DNA of 64,000 nt from Combretum micranthum (GCA_024138025.1 JAMXBD010002754.1:62001-126000), one strand, 5' to 3'. Shown: positions 12,328 to 25,358, counted from the first letter of the stretch. Made by a program: numbers and translations. The notes: generated from the letters alone by a model not told the origin.

Positions 12328-15152
12328 TATAAACCCCTAAATTTTAAGGTAATTTCGAGCTAAAACCATAAATCAGAAAGTTAACCGGAAATCCTAAGTC
12401 AACAATTCCTAAGAAACTCTAGCAGTTTAGATCCGATAATCCCGTGTTCCTAAGTTAAGAAGTTGAATTATGAATGAAGAGTATAGATTGGTTCATAATA
12501 ATATTAGGGTGCTTAAGAATATCAGATTAGTGAATTTTCGACCTATTTCGAATCCGATCGGATACAGACTTCGAAAAGCATGTCAGGGGCTCGAGATATT
12601 AAAAATATGATATTAGTACCGTTAGATTCGTAATTTTGTAAGATTTCCAAATATATTAGTTATATAATTTTTCGTTTTATAAAAGTTATAGTTATAGTCT
12701 TTTTATCGTATTTTCATTACTACTAGTACCTTAATTGTCTAATCTACTTTTTGATTTCTTTCACACTATTTATCAAGTACAACTACCCATACCCTATTTC
12801 TTACATCCTTACATCTTATTTCTTACAATTTACTTTTCCAATACAACTTTTACTGCTTAAATTACTTATTTAATTTTGAAACTTACACAATACAAAACAA
12901 AACATCTCTCTCTCCCATACTCTCCCAAAACCAGCGCCCCTAGTACCCTCTCCCTCTCTCCAATTTTGTTTCATTTTTCTTTTATTCAATTAAAGTAAAC
13001 CCTAATCCAATTCTTTATATAAACCCTTTTATGCCTTTCACTTTTCACTTTCTCACTTTTAACAAAACAAAGCTCTTGAATTTTTTTTCTCTCCTCTCTT
13101 CCTCTATCTCTCATTGCCGTAACACATACACACACACACACATACACACCACACACTCTTACAAGTTTCTTTTTTCAAGTTTATCTTGCTCCATACATCT
13201 AATAGGTAATAGATCTATACTTTACCATCTTAAAAACATGTAATGGCAAGATTATTCATGTGTGATTCCACTCAAAAATCCCCATGAGCTTAACCTAGGG
13301 ATGTGGAAACACTTGAATATGAGATCCTTGCCATCACAATGTTATAGATCTTGTTATTTTGCTATTACTTTGTTTTATTGTTAAGTTATGTTATTATTAT
13401 TAATATTTTATGCATATATTCATCATCTAACCATATCCACATAATGATCATAGTGTTCATACATTTATGACTAGTATAATAAACTAGATTTAGTTGTTTT
13501 GAGTTCATAAATGCCTTAGGTTTTTGTTTTATTCACATAAATAACTTGTAGTAGCATGATAATAGTAGGAAAATGTTAGAAAGCTTAAGATCTATTTTGG
13601 TTTCAACAAAAATGGATTTTTAAAATTCGGATAAAAAAAAGAACTCTATTTAGAAAAGCTCTTTTTCAACTTGAAAATGAGTATTTTACATTAAAAATGA
13701 AAGGCTTAGGGAATAGGTGTCATAAATGAGTGATCTTGATGAGTAAAGCCTAGATCTACTAAGAGATATTTTCAAAACAATGAAAATTTACAAAAGTTAT
13801 GTTTCAATCCCAATAATAAACTCAAACTTCGTAATGAAGGAAGCTTGATATGTGAAAACCTATTTTTCAACCCCAAAACAAGATTTTTATTAAAGAAATG
13901 GAAGCCTTAAGGAGTAGGGTTGATTAGGAATTAGTTTTAGATAGGTTAAATGAGTTTTACAAAAGAAACAATCTCAAATGGAAATTTCAAAATTCGGATT
14001 TGAAAATGACCACTATTTAAACACCTATTTCCAAATACCAAAGTGATGATTTTTATGGAAAAATAAAAGTCCTAGGAGATACATGTAATAAAGACCAAAT
14101 TATGAAAAGATAAATGAAATTTATTCAAGTATAGTCCTAAAACAAGGAAAGGTTTCAAAGTATAGATTAAATAATATTTTCATTCCTTAAGATCTTGCAA
14201 AATTCTTAATTAGGTAGACCACCTATGAAAACATCTATTTTCCAACTCTAAAATGAAGAATCGTATTAAAATAATGAAGGTGTTGGGCATATAGGCCACC
14301 AAGATTGAGTTTTGATAAAAGCAAGTGTGATTTTGCAAGAAATAGAACTAGTTTTCTCAAGTCTAGTAATTTCAAAAGTTTTACAAAGCAAAAGCTTTCT
14401 AAAAAAATTCTTGATATCATATCATTAAGGGTATACATATAGATAGTTCATCTCATAACATGATGATAATAGCTTATAGATATTGCATGTACACATATGC
14501 ACTTGGTAGAAACAAGTTAGGAAAATAGTGTCTTATACATCCTATTAAACATTATCTAAGCACATGAGGAAATATATTTACCAACACCCATGAATCATGC
14601 ATGATATTGAGTCATATATGTATATAATAGAGTCTTTCAAGATATAATGATAGCTAAGTATCTATCAAAGATTTGGAATGATGCTTGGTTTGAAATTAGG
14701 AGTTGAATTGTGGGACAGGAATTTCGTATAGCATTTTGCACCCTACTGATCATGGACCTAAGAACCTTGTTTTGTGGAAATAACTTTAGAAATAGATATC
14801 TCTCGTCGAATAGGTAGAAATCAATATATAATATGCAAAATTCCGAGTTAAAATGACCAAGTTATGGCCGTTTTAAGTTGGAATTTCCTCTTAGACGAAC
14901 TTTGATGAACTTGTTAGAATAGAATTTATAGATTCGCTCAAACTTTGTAGAAATACTCATTAGAGTTATTTCTTTTGATTAGGAGATTTAGAAGATGAAC
15001 TAGACCTTCCTGAGGATAATTACGATTAAGTGGATTTTCGCGCCATGGCAAAGTGAGTTCACAATCTTTAAATTATATGCTTATGATTGTGCTTATAATG
15101 ATAATGGCATTAGATTTAGGGCAAGATGAAATTGAAATGTGTATGTGAAATC
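12328..15152 (+). repeat. F1-type LTR, 3' end truncated
   Basis: It begins tataaacccctaaa, aligning with tgtaaatccctgaaa of the intact LTR; the expected TG is TA here. Shared blocks follow: cgacctatttcgaatccgat, ccgttagattcgtaatttt, a TATA box at 13,016, a CT-rich leader, the hairpin at 14,848-14,876, and ATGGCAAAGTGA at 15,045-15,056. Similarity fades at about 15,150, roughly 1 kb before the expected LTR end. A (ca)n microsatellite lies at about 13,125-13,155. Confidence 0.75.
13016..13023 (+). promoter_or_regulatory. TATA box of F1 LTR
   Basis: TATATAAA followed by ccc sits at the position equivalent to TATAAATA in the intact chromovirus LTR (23,539). Confidence 0.55.
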
Positions 15153-15379
15153 TCCTGTCAGGTTAATCATGATCGTTTCGTTTTCCTATGCTAGCCTTCC
15201 AATAAATTTGAGGTATATTTTATTATTGTTCCGAATGTGTATCGTAGTTTAATAATGCGACACAGATAAAAGTCTATATCTCGTATTCTTTATGCGATAT
15301 AGCATTATTATTTATGTAATATTTTTTTATAATTTAGTTTTATGTAATTTTTTTAAATGTATATTATATATGTAATATT

Positions 15380-16975
15380 CCCAATAATTAGACAAAACAA
15401 TACAATGATAGCCTTATTAATTACGTTACACAATATAATAAAAGAATTAGGAAAGTAAAGGACTGTTTTAGTAGAGAAAGAAACGATTAATAGGATAGCT
15501 TTGGCAGCAAAAACATTAATTAACATAAAAAATTGGAAAAAGAAAAAGAAAATGACAAAACTAAATAGAAACCAAATTGAAGAAATATTGAAAGACTTAC
15601 AGGGACTAAAAATTAGAGACAAAAAGAAAAAAAAGAAATATAAAATTAAAATTTGGAGGATATAAAGAAAAAAGATATTTGGAAATATGTAAATAACTAA
15701 AAACCTAAGTAAAATTTTTCAAGAACTGGAAGAGGATTAAAAGATGGAGAAATTCCTAGAGAAGAGACATGAATAGATACAGGAATATCAGGTAGATTGG
15801 CAAAAAAAAAAAAAAAAGAGAAAGGTAAAAAACCTTTGCAACAAATTGAAGAAGTAGTTTAACTAGAAAAAGACATAGAAATATACAGAAATAAGAATAT
15901 AGACTTACTAAAACCAAGAATATTATATATTGTAGGAGCTTTAAATTTTGGAAAAGCAGGTTTAGTTAGAGAAAATAGAGAAAAAAAAAGTTATAATAAC
16001 AACAGACCTGTAAATATAAACTGTTGAGTGAAACAACTATAAATAAATTAAAAAAAAAAAAGAAAAAGCTTACTGGTTTGATAGTAATAGGAGTTAAATG
16101 CCTAGTTAGAAAAGAAGTTGGAGCAAAATTATTAGTAATAATATTAGATAAATCATGACAGAAAGATGTAAGAAAAGCAATAACGAGAATAATAGAAATT
16201 GATATGAATGAGAATAAATGAATACTTTATTATGCAGCGAATTATATGATAAGTTTGAGTAATGTTGATAACAAGCACACAGCCTAATGTTGATTTTAAT
16301 TTAAAAGACCAAATGAATGCAATGAGACATTTAGAACAATTACATAAAGGAGACTAAAGTATATAAAAAGTTACTTAAAAGATTTTTTCTTTCATTGTAA
16401 TTTAGCAGGATGTTATTATGGAAAAATAATAGCTGATAAATTATTTCTTAAATTACCAAGACATTTAGGACAAGAAATGTATAGAAATTTTAAAGAAAAG
16501 ATAGAGCCAGATCTTGTAGAACGAATGAATAATTTAGGCATGAAAATATAGTTTGTAATTAGAACCTTGGTTGAAAAATGTACAAATATACAAATAACTA
16601 GACAATTAAAAGGAGAATATAGTTATTGTCAAAATGTATATACACCTCAAGTATATGGTCAAAGGAGAGAAAGACCAAAAAGAAGAAATTGCAAAAGAAA
16701 GCCAGAAAGAATAAGATCTTATAGAACCAGAACTCAAAAAAAAAAAAAAAAGAAATCAAAGATAAATTATTATGTAAAAAGGAGTAATGCGAGAATGTCT
16801 TATTTAAATAAAGAAAGACATGTGAGAAAATATAACAAAAACATAAATTATAAAAATAGACTGAGTTGTTTTGGATATGGAGAAGAAGGACATTTAGAAA
16901 GAGATTGTGATAAAAGACATAATATATATATTAAAAGAATAACATTAATAAAGAAGATATTTTATCAGTAGATGA
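15380..16975 (+). pseudogene. Endogenous pararetrovirus-like remnant (Caulimoviridae-like)
   Basis: This tract is strikingly A-rich on the + strand. It has long stretches that read as Lys/Arg/Ile/Asn-rich protein, broken by stops and by frame changes around A-runs (for example 15,801-15,815, 16,052 and 16,738-16,751). From about 15,900 to 16,260 the conceptual peptide resembles an upstream virion/movement-type domain. From about 16,280 to 16,975 it resembles a capsid region that ends in a basic segment and a zinc knuckle. This order and composition fit endogenous copies of plant pararetroviruses. No protease/RT part is present, so only a fragment was captured. A degenerate Copia gag is the main alternative. 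It cannot encode a working protein as it stands. Confidence 0.45.
16567..16971 (+). pseudogene. Capsid-like C-terminal ORF with degenerate CCHC knuckle
   Basis: This is the longest open piece (about 134 codons) of the pararetrovirus-like remnant. The first codon of the open frame is not an ATG (it reads ttg), so no true start is claimed. Residues about 35-95 are very basic (poly-Lys, Arg), as expected for nucleic-acid-binding capsid tails. Near the C-terminus is a retroviral-type knuckle in which the second cysteine is tyrosine (C-x2-Y-x4-H-x4-C), so zinc binding would be lost. The frame continues upstream, with breaks, as the rest of the capsid-like region. Confidence 0.45.
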
Positions 16976-17779
16976 ATAGGTGAATGAAATAGAGATAATT
17001 ATTCTTCTTGTTGGGATGATCAAAAGAAGTTTGATCACTCAGTATCTTTTTTGTGGTTCAAGCTTTGATGCCAATTTGTCAACAGAGGGAAGAAGGAAAG
17101 AAAATATGTGAAAATTATAACTACCCGCAATAATTCAATAATAATAAGCAATTGTACATATATTTTTTACTATTCAAATACTAAAAGTACTCAATCTATA
17201 CAACCTTTCATTTACTATATTTAAAACTCACATTTATCATCTATACTAAAAACAAAACAATAATCTTTAAATTAATTCAAGTTTATTCCCTAACAATTAT
17301 AATATGAAATATATATGGTAAATAAAAAAGGTAAATGCTTCATTGATAAATAAAAAATTAATTTTTTCGAAACAATCCTTAAGTTTAAGTTATTTATTCA
17401 TTTAATTTTTTATATATGTTTTTTTAGTACCTATAGTATAGCTATAACATCTACTAGAGTAGGAAATGAATTAAGAGAAAAGAAATGTCTGTTTTTAAGA
17501 CGTTTTTCTTCATCAAGAAATAGAAGAAACAAATCCCTTAGTCTCGTAAAGAGAATTGAGAGGAAAACAAATACATTTCTAATTTTACCTCTTAGCAATT
17601 ACAATAGGAAAATAATAATGCAACTTAATTAGTAAATTTCCTTTAAAAATATCATTGTTTATGACTTCCTTTCTATCTGAATAAGAGAAATATGACTACT
17701 TTCCTTTTTTTTTTCTTCTTTCCTTTTCTACCCAAATACAATGTAAAGGAATAAACTTTCTTATGTCAAACCCAAACAA
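16976..17779. other. AT-rich spacer, no gene seen
   Basis: No coding signal is seen. At 17,062-17,076 agctttgatgcca resembles a decayed minus-strand tRNA-Met primer site (reverse of tggtatcagagct), possibly belonging to an old retroelement or to the pararetrovirus-like remnant. The rest is AT-rich with a T-run near 17,705. Confidence 0.5.
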
Positions 17780-17989
17780 CCTGTTTACTTGGAAGTGATA
17801 TTAGGGAATAGATAACCATTCATAGGAATAAAAAAACCACCTACTTTTTTATTCCCTCTCTATTCCCTCTCCAACAAGAATCAAAATTCAAAGGATGTTA
17901 CTATTTTACCTCTAGTAAATTTAGTCATTGATAAATATATAATAACAATACACAAAACCTTCCATTTAAAATATAATTATGTCATTCTT

Positions 17990-18851
17990 TATTTATTTTG
18001 TTGTTAAGATTTAGCAAATCCTGTATAAATCTACAATGCAGATTATATATAGCATATACATATAACACGTATAATTTATGTTCTATAACGACCAATATAG
18101 TTTATAACTTGTATATAAAACTTATAAGTAATATATATGGATTACATATGTTATATATATATATGAATTATAGAATTATATATGAAAAAATACTATGCAT
18201 TAATAAAATATATAATTGTATATATAAGTTATAATTTATAACTTGTATATATAATTTGTAAGTAAAAAATATATATATGTTTCATATAGATAAGTTATAA
18301 ATAATATTCTATATAAGTTATTTATATAGATATATAAGTTATAAGTTTATATATGTAATTTATATAATTTACTTATTATATATGTAAGTGGTGAGTTATA
18401 TATATAATTCATTCTAAAAAATATAAATACATAATCTAGAGAGATTATGAGATTATGAATAGATAAGCTATATATGTATTATATATGTTATATATATGAT
18501 AAATGAATAGTGTATTGATGAAATACATCGGTTATATATCTAAGTTATACATATAAGTTATAACTTGTATATATAAGTTATATATGTTTTATGTTTGATA
18601 AGTTACAAGTTTTATATATACATATAAGCCATATTTCATATGTATAAGTCATAAGTAATAGTTTAAATATACAAGTTATAAAAAATAAGTTATATAGTAT
18701 ATCAATTGTTTAGATATAAGTTATGAAAAAATATAAATATATAATCTAGAGATTTTAGATATAAATGCTATGTATTATATATGTTATATATATATATAAA
18801 TAACAAGTAAATAAGATATTGATAAAATATATAAGTTGTGTATATAATTTA
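17990..18851. repeat. AT-rich degenerate tandem repeat, left block
   Basis: Words such as ataagttataacttgtatat recur. A longer unit is marked by ataatctaga + gattat/ttttag + tatgtattatatatgttat + tattgataaaatat, seen at about 18,430 and 18,740. It is interior sequence of the TIR element. No coding potential. Confidence 0.7.
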
Positions 18852-21585
18852 TGTAAAGACCCGACCCACCAATCCTTAAGATTTAGCAAGTCAAGTCCCC
18901 AACCACATATAATATTTTCATATTATATGTAAGGTTGTCCTAAATCTAACAATTTATGTGAATTGTTTGTTTAATCCCTCTATAACTTGATATAAAGATT
19001 TTTTTTTTTCAAATGGATTACTCACTTGAGTAATCTATTCATATAGAACTTTTAAAGAAATAATTTACAATTTTGTGTCAAGCATATGACATAACAAAAC
19101 TTACATAAGTTTTTACAAAACAAGAAAAATAGACTTTAAGTCTTTATATACAAACAAAGCTTAACTAACAAGCCTCTATTCAAAATACAAAATACAAAAT
19201 TGAACCAACAACTTGTTCAAAAATTTTCCTTCCTTGCCATCTTGCACTCGATTCCTACTCCCACTCATCCATAAACTTCTCCCAATCCGACCCATAGCCC
19301 ATATCATCATAATAGTCATCATCACCTGAAAAATAGCAACAGTGAGCCAAAGGCCCAGTACACAGCAACAACACTCAAAAGCGTAGTGGCAATCATACCT
19401 AGACTAATGCAATGCAACACTAATGTTTTATTTATCTTTCTTTAGTAATCATTGATCAAATCATCATTGGAGTATTCAAACTCCGGGACAAGCCATGGGG
19501 TTCTAGGGATCCTAAGTAACGCTCACGACGCTCAGCGGGTTGACATAGATAGCCCGAATATCTATATCTCCTAGATAACGTTACACTGAAAAGAATAATC
19601 TCATATAGGTTATATAGCCATTGCCTAACTTCACTTATCTCAATCCATAATATAAATTAATTCACATGCTCCCATAAACATTGAATTGAGTTATACTATT
19701 TCTTTCAAGAATAAGTAAATGTTGCTCAGTTACTACATTTCCTATCGATTATCCGCCGAGCCTAGTCATTGCATCATAACTATTGGCTTAAGTACCTACA
19801 CTAACATATCATTGCATCATGATAAGTTACCGCTCCTCGGACCGGATTCAACGGTGAAAACATAAGCAATTCAAGCAATATTTAAGTTACTTAGAATTTA
19901 TATCAAATTTAAGTATGCCTATCCTAACAAACATACAAGCAAGTCACTGCATACCTGTACTAGCTCGAGAATCAATGGAAATAACCGAAAGGGGATCACT
20001 CACTGTAAAAAGAAGTAATTACAAACTCACACTTAGTTCAAGCACTAATTATCTAGTTGAAAATACAATTAATCAAAGAAATTCAAATAAATTAGCACAA
20101 AGTCATAATAAAGCATTTAAACATCCTATTATATCCTAGAACACTTAACAAATACTTAATTGATCATATATCAAACTTTGGAAAATTTTGAAGAAAGTTT
20201 TTTAAAATTCAAAAGCGCAGGGATACACCGGCACTCAAAGCCGGCGGCTTTGAGCTGGTGTTCAACATTGCCAACGCTGACAGCGCTTAAGGGTACACCG
20301 GCTGCCTTCATTCTATGCCGACGGCTTTGAGCTAGTGTAGAATGCAAATCCAAAATTTTTCAAAACGTCCAGAGATGTGCAGACCGGCCGCGTACATGGA
20401 TATGCTGGCAGCCTCTCACTATACGCCGGCGGCTTTGATTCCTAGTAGCTGGCGTACAATGTGAAAGAATGAATGCCGACTGACTTTTCCAACGAAAGCC
20501 GACGGCGTTCAAACGGCTTTAATAATTTTAATTCTGTTCGTTTCCAACACCGCCTATAAGCCGGCGGGTAGAAACCCCAGATGCCGGCGTACGACCAAAA
20601 TTTAGCCTATACGAAAATGTTTTTTATTTCCCCTGTTTTATTACACTTTGTTCACTTTCAAAAATTCTCAAACTTAGCCTAAACTTCCCAAAGCTTGTTA
20701 TATGTTCATTACATTATTCAAACAACATAAACTCCAACTTACAACATCAAACTCTCCACCACAAATCATCATACATAAATTATACTTCAAACCCCAAATC
20801 ACTACACCCAACATTTAGTCATCAACCATTTGCATTGCTCAACACTTCTAATCTCTTATACTACATATACCACTAACTCCTATAACAACAAAACACTCCT
20901 CATACAACCAACAAAGTATATAAGTCATCAAACACAATTTAAGCTTAAAACCTATTGCTAAGAAACAATGAACTTGCATATTTTGAAGACATGAAACACA
21001 TACTTATCAATAGAACTTTAGACATTGGTTTTGTGATCCTCTAGCATGCTTTTGATGGTGGAAAGTGTAGAAGATGAAAGGCTTATCTATATAGGTCTAT
21101 GGGAGAACTTTGGAGAAGGAGGAAATTGTGTTTTGAAGCTTTTGAAGGCATGTTTAGGAGGTCTGAAAATTGTGCACGAATTTTGCACTATTTGAGTTGA
21201 TATTATCTTAAGGTTTGACTTTTGAGGCATAAGAGGTTAAGGGGACTTAATGACTTATCAATTGCTAATTAATAAACTTGTCTTTGGTTAATTAATGAGG
21301 TGTTTAAGCTCCCTTTAAGGTAAAAGAATTATGCTATGATGAGGCTTATGTGCATGAATCTATTTACTCATTTTACTACATTCCAAATATAATTCCTACA
21401 TCTTAATGCAATTTAAATTTTATGAACTAAATATTTAATAAATTCTAGAGTATTTGAATATTTAACACAATAATAAAACACATAATTCATCATGAACACA
21501 AATCTTATTCAATACATACCAAAAGCATGTACAAATTCAAAATCACACATATAAAATATAAGTTGGAAATTTCATGGTTATTTCA
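18852..21585 (-). mobile_element. Solo F2 LTR with near-perfect 5-bp TSD
   Basis: On the + strand it begins TGTAAAGACCCGACCC and ends GGTTATTTCA, so in LTR sense it runs TGAAATAACC...TTTACA. Flanks are attta (18,847-18,851) and atttg (21,586-21,590), one mismatch. AT-rich host-element sequence resumes on both sides. A minus-strand TATA-like tatatagataag lies at about 21,090. The LTR is 2734 bp, with no internal region, primer site or polypurine tract, so it looks like an LTR-LTR recombination remnant. It is the best-bounded F2 copy and defines the ends for the others. Confidence 0.7.
20216..20590 (-). repeat. GC-rich imperfect repeats inside F2 LTR
   Basis: Repeats of the type tacaccggc / gccggcggctttgagctggtgt occur four to five times with spacing of about 60-130 bases, in a window otherwise close to 70% AT. 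Many are self-complementary around gccggc. The same position in other F2 LTRs carries different GC-rich repeats (55,104-55,270; 10,660-10,860; 62,505-62,610). Confidence 0.7.
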
Positions 21586-21624
21586 ATTTGTAGGTTATAA
21601 ATATAATTCATATTTTATGTATAT

Positions 21625-21945
21625 AAGTAGGGACGGAGATAGGGCGGCTGATGGGGGCCTCGGCCTCCCCAAACCCGGGAAAAATTAATTCTTAAATGCA
21701 TTTTTAAGAAAAAAAATCTATGTTACATATGTTATAAAGAGAGAATAATGATATACAACTAAGTATGGTGTAGTGGTTAAGTACCTTCTTTTTCATCCAC
21801 GGAAATTCTCATAAATATATAAGATGTAATATAATTATTAAAGCGAGTGAATATAAATAAATAATTTTACGATTAACTGAATTAAGGTCCGACCCCCCAA
21901 TCATATAATCCTGTGTCTACTTCCTCTATATATAAGTTATATATA
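21625..21945. mobile_element. Small GGGACGGA-type MITE-like insertion
   Basis: A non-AT-rich patch sits inside the ataagttata repeats. It opens agtagggacggagataggg and closes cctgtgtctacttcctct, which are imperfect inverted repeats of each other. Internally there is a run of C/G (ggcctcggcctcccc near the left end, gaccccccaa near the right). Boundaries and TSD are not certain. No ORF. Confidence 0.45.
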
Positions 21946-22841
21946 TTTTATATTTTACAAGGTACAAGTTAAATATATAAGTTGTAATTAATATGTATAG
22001 ATTATAAACTATACATAAGAGTTATACATGTATAAGTTATATATAATTTATAAATTATATGATACATCATTTTTATTTATAATCTATGATTTATATACAT
22101 ATATATATCAATATCTAAAGAATATAAGTACATAATCTAGTGATTATAAGTATTGTATAAATGGAAAATAATAAAGTATTGATAAAATATATAAGTTATA
22201 AGTTAGACACATAGGTTATATTTTATAGGTTGAATAATAGATATAAATTATAATTCATAACTTTTATATATGTAATATATAAAAGTCATATATATTAAAC
22301 TATATCTCATGTAGATAAGTTATAAGTAATATTATATATACATATAATTTTCATTAATATATAAGTTATGAGTTATAAGTTATATATATGTTTTAAATGA
22401 TATGTCATTTATACATAGAAGTCGTTAGTTATATATATTACTCGGTCTAAAAAATATAAATAAATAATCTAGGGATTATGAATATATTAGCTATGTATTA
22501 TATATGTTATATATATGACAAATGAATAGTGTATTAATGAAACACATAGGTTGTATATAAGTTATAAGTTATACATGTAAATCATATTTTATAAGTTAGA
22601 TTATATTTATAAATATTAATAAGTTATAACTCATAACATGTATATATAAGTTATATGCGTTATAACTTACAAGTAGTAGGTTATATATATAAGTTACATG
22701 ATATATCGATCATATATATAAGTTATAAATATATATAAAAGATACAAATATATAATCTAAAGATTTTAAATATAAATGCTATGTATTATATGTGTAATGT
22801 GTTTATATATATGCATTATAACTTATAAGTAATAGGTTATA
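21946..22841. repeat. AT-rich degenerate tandem repeat, middle block
   Basis: Same repeat as 17,990-18,851, with unit markers (ataatctag-like words) at about 22,131, 22,467 and 22,752. The last part, 22,690-22,790, is nearly identical to 35,250-35,365 across the chromovirus insertion; the two are neighbouring repeat units, since the true TSD is only 5 bp. Confidence 0.7.
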
Positions 22842-23538
22842 TGTAAATCCCTGAAATTTTTGGATCCGAATTATAGTTTAAACCCTAATCGGAAGTCAAA
22901 CGGATTCTTAGGTCAAACAAAACCCTAGTTTACCGTAACCGTTTAACTCCGGCATTGCCGTTTTCTCAAGCCCTAGAAAACGAAGTTGGAAAAATTAGCT
23001 CGAATAATTTGTAATAACAATAGGTTTTATAAAAGTTTCAGTTTCGCGAAATTCGGATGTCCTTCGAACCCGAACGGACACAGTTCTTGAAAAATGTGTC
23101 CGGGAGCCCGGAATAGGAAAAAATATTCCGAATATACCGTTAGACTCGTAAAAAATAGTTTTCCAAAAATATCAATTTCGTAATTTTTCGGTAGCTAAAA
23201 ATATCAGATATCGCTTTTATACGCATATTTTCTTACTACCGGTATTTAATTGTCATGTCTACTTTTACATTACACCATTTTCTACTATTCTACACTATTC
23301 ATCTATCTCTACTTTTTCTTACAACCTATTCTTATAAGCCATACACCTATTTCTTACACATTTTCATTTCCAATACAATTTCACATCTTTCATTTCTTAC
23401 TTTAATTAATCAAAAGACAAAAAAAATTAATTTTTCTCTTCCCCATACCCCAAAATAGCGCCGGCCTCTCTCTCTCTATGCTCAAATTGTTTTATTTTTC
23501 AATTATTTAATTAACACAAATTATCTCCCACATTTTCC

Positions 23539-23546
23539 TATAAATA
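23539..23546 (+). promoter_or_regulatory. TATA box of 5' LTR
   Basis: TATAAATA is followed by a C-rich then CT-rich leader. It is identical in the 3' LTR at 32,704-32,711. This is the likely core promoter of the chromovirus genomic RNA. Confidence 0.7.
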
Positions 23547-25358
23547 CCCCCTCATACCTTCACTTCTTTCACACCACTTCTATACTAAAGTTACTCTCTC
23601 AAAATCTCTCTCAAATTCTCTCAAGAGTTCTTACAAGAAGTCCTCTTAGTTTAGCTTCTTTAGGTAAGAAATTTCTCAAAGAAATCTTCATGTTCATCTA
23701 CTTAGTATGAGCTTAGTGTGTGTTTTCTAAAACCATAAAGGTTAAGAAAGCAACATTAGATTCATACTTTGTTTTTGTTCATAACATCAATTCCTTTATG
23801 TTCCTTTATGTTTCTCTATATTTCCCTTATGTTTATTGCTATCTACTATATCTATATAGCTATATATACTATTTAGAGCATATAAGCTCATAGTCTTGCA
23901 ATTTATTTACCTTTCATGCAATTTATTTATTCCAATGCAATTTATTTTCAAGTTGATTTTAAGACTAGTCATTCTAGTCTTAGACTTGTTCTCATCAAGT
24001 CAAAACAATTTCTCATTCTTTTCTTTTTCGGGACTAGTCTTTTCTTAGTCCCGGGGTACCTTGATGAAGCTAAGGTCCCAATACTTGATTTACTTAAGCT
24101 TTCAAGTTATTATTTTACATTTCTAAAGCTTATGATTCATATTCATGCATGAACATAATGTATTTGTCTCAACAAAAATAAATAAGAAAATGTTTTCTTG
24201 AATTAAAGATTCTTCTAAAAGAAATAAATATGGAAAATGGATTTCTTAAAAACCATGAACATGTATGGGAATGAATTTTTCTTACATAAACAAAAGGTTT
24301 TACCTTTTAGCAAGAAGTAGAAATTCTTTTGAAACATTACAAGAAAAAAAATGTCATTTTGCTACTTTTGAAATCCAAGTTTAGAAAACCAAAACCACAC
24401 TTTAGGAAATTAAAGTAATTTCAAGAAATTTCATTTAGAAATAGAATATTCATCTTAATAAGAGATCTTTCAAAAGTAAAATAGAATCTCAAGTTCAAAG
24501 TCTTTTGAAAACCTTACTTTTAAGTTGAGACAACTTCATTTACTTCATACATTTGTTATGAGTCATTACAAATATATACCTTTCAAAAGTTTACAAAATA
24601 ATTGAAATGTTTATCTTTTCAAAATGAGCTTTGTTTACAAGAAGGAAAACAAGTGTTTACAAATTCGTGGCAATTCTGATCGCTACCTTTTCGAACCCAA
24701 ACGACTTAGTTTTATGGAAATAAGCTTAGAAATGCGTAGATCTTTTCGAGTAGGTAGAAAACGACATATTATACGCGAAATTCCGAGTTAAAATGAGCAA
24801 GTTATGGCCATTTTAAGTTGGAATTTCCCCTTATACGATTTTACTACGATTTTAAGAAAAGATTAGAATCTTCAAGGATAGAATTTCATGAAATACTCAT
24901 TTTGGGTATTCTTCTTGATTAGATAATCACGAGGAGGATTGTCCGTATCCCGATGATTACTACGATTAAGCGGAATTTCCGAAAGACCCATCCGATTCAA
25001 GAACGGTGTCATCATGGCCGAGTGAGTTTATTCCCCGTTATTTTTCATACTTTTGATTGTGCTTGTAGAATTAGTTGCACTAGAATTTAAGAAAAATCAA
25101 AAGAAAGTGTATGATAATACGTTGAAAGAATACTAAGTATATCGAAACTCGATTTGTTTGTAATAAAGTTGTATGTGAATTAATATCTTGAAATTTTTGA
25201 AATTGATTGATCACTTGAAAGAAGTTAAATGTAACTACTAGACTTTAATTAAAATTATTCATGCACTTCATATGTTGAGTCACATTGCATTCGCTACTAT
25301 ACAATTGGTGGGACAAGTGTATAATAGTGGTGGTAGACATAACCGGTATATCATGTAA

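Noticed and set aside
20216..20590. CpG-island promoter or coding exon in a GC-rich patch
   Set aside because: Internal repeats, stops in all frames and position inside an LTR with clear ends argue against a host gene.
21766..21896. tRNA-like A box (tggtgtagtgg) and a B box-like ggtccgacccc, suggesting a SINE or tRNA
   Set aside because: The boxes are about 110 bases apart, too far for Pol III promoters; no cloverleaf; better explained as part of a small inverted-repeat element.
22690..22841. Near-identical ~110-bp flanks either side of the chromovirus, as a giant target duplication
   Set aside because: The exact TSD is ttata; the longer similarity reflects adjacent units of the AT-rich tandem repeat.
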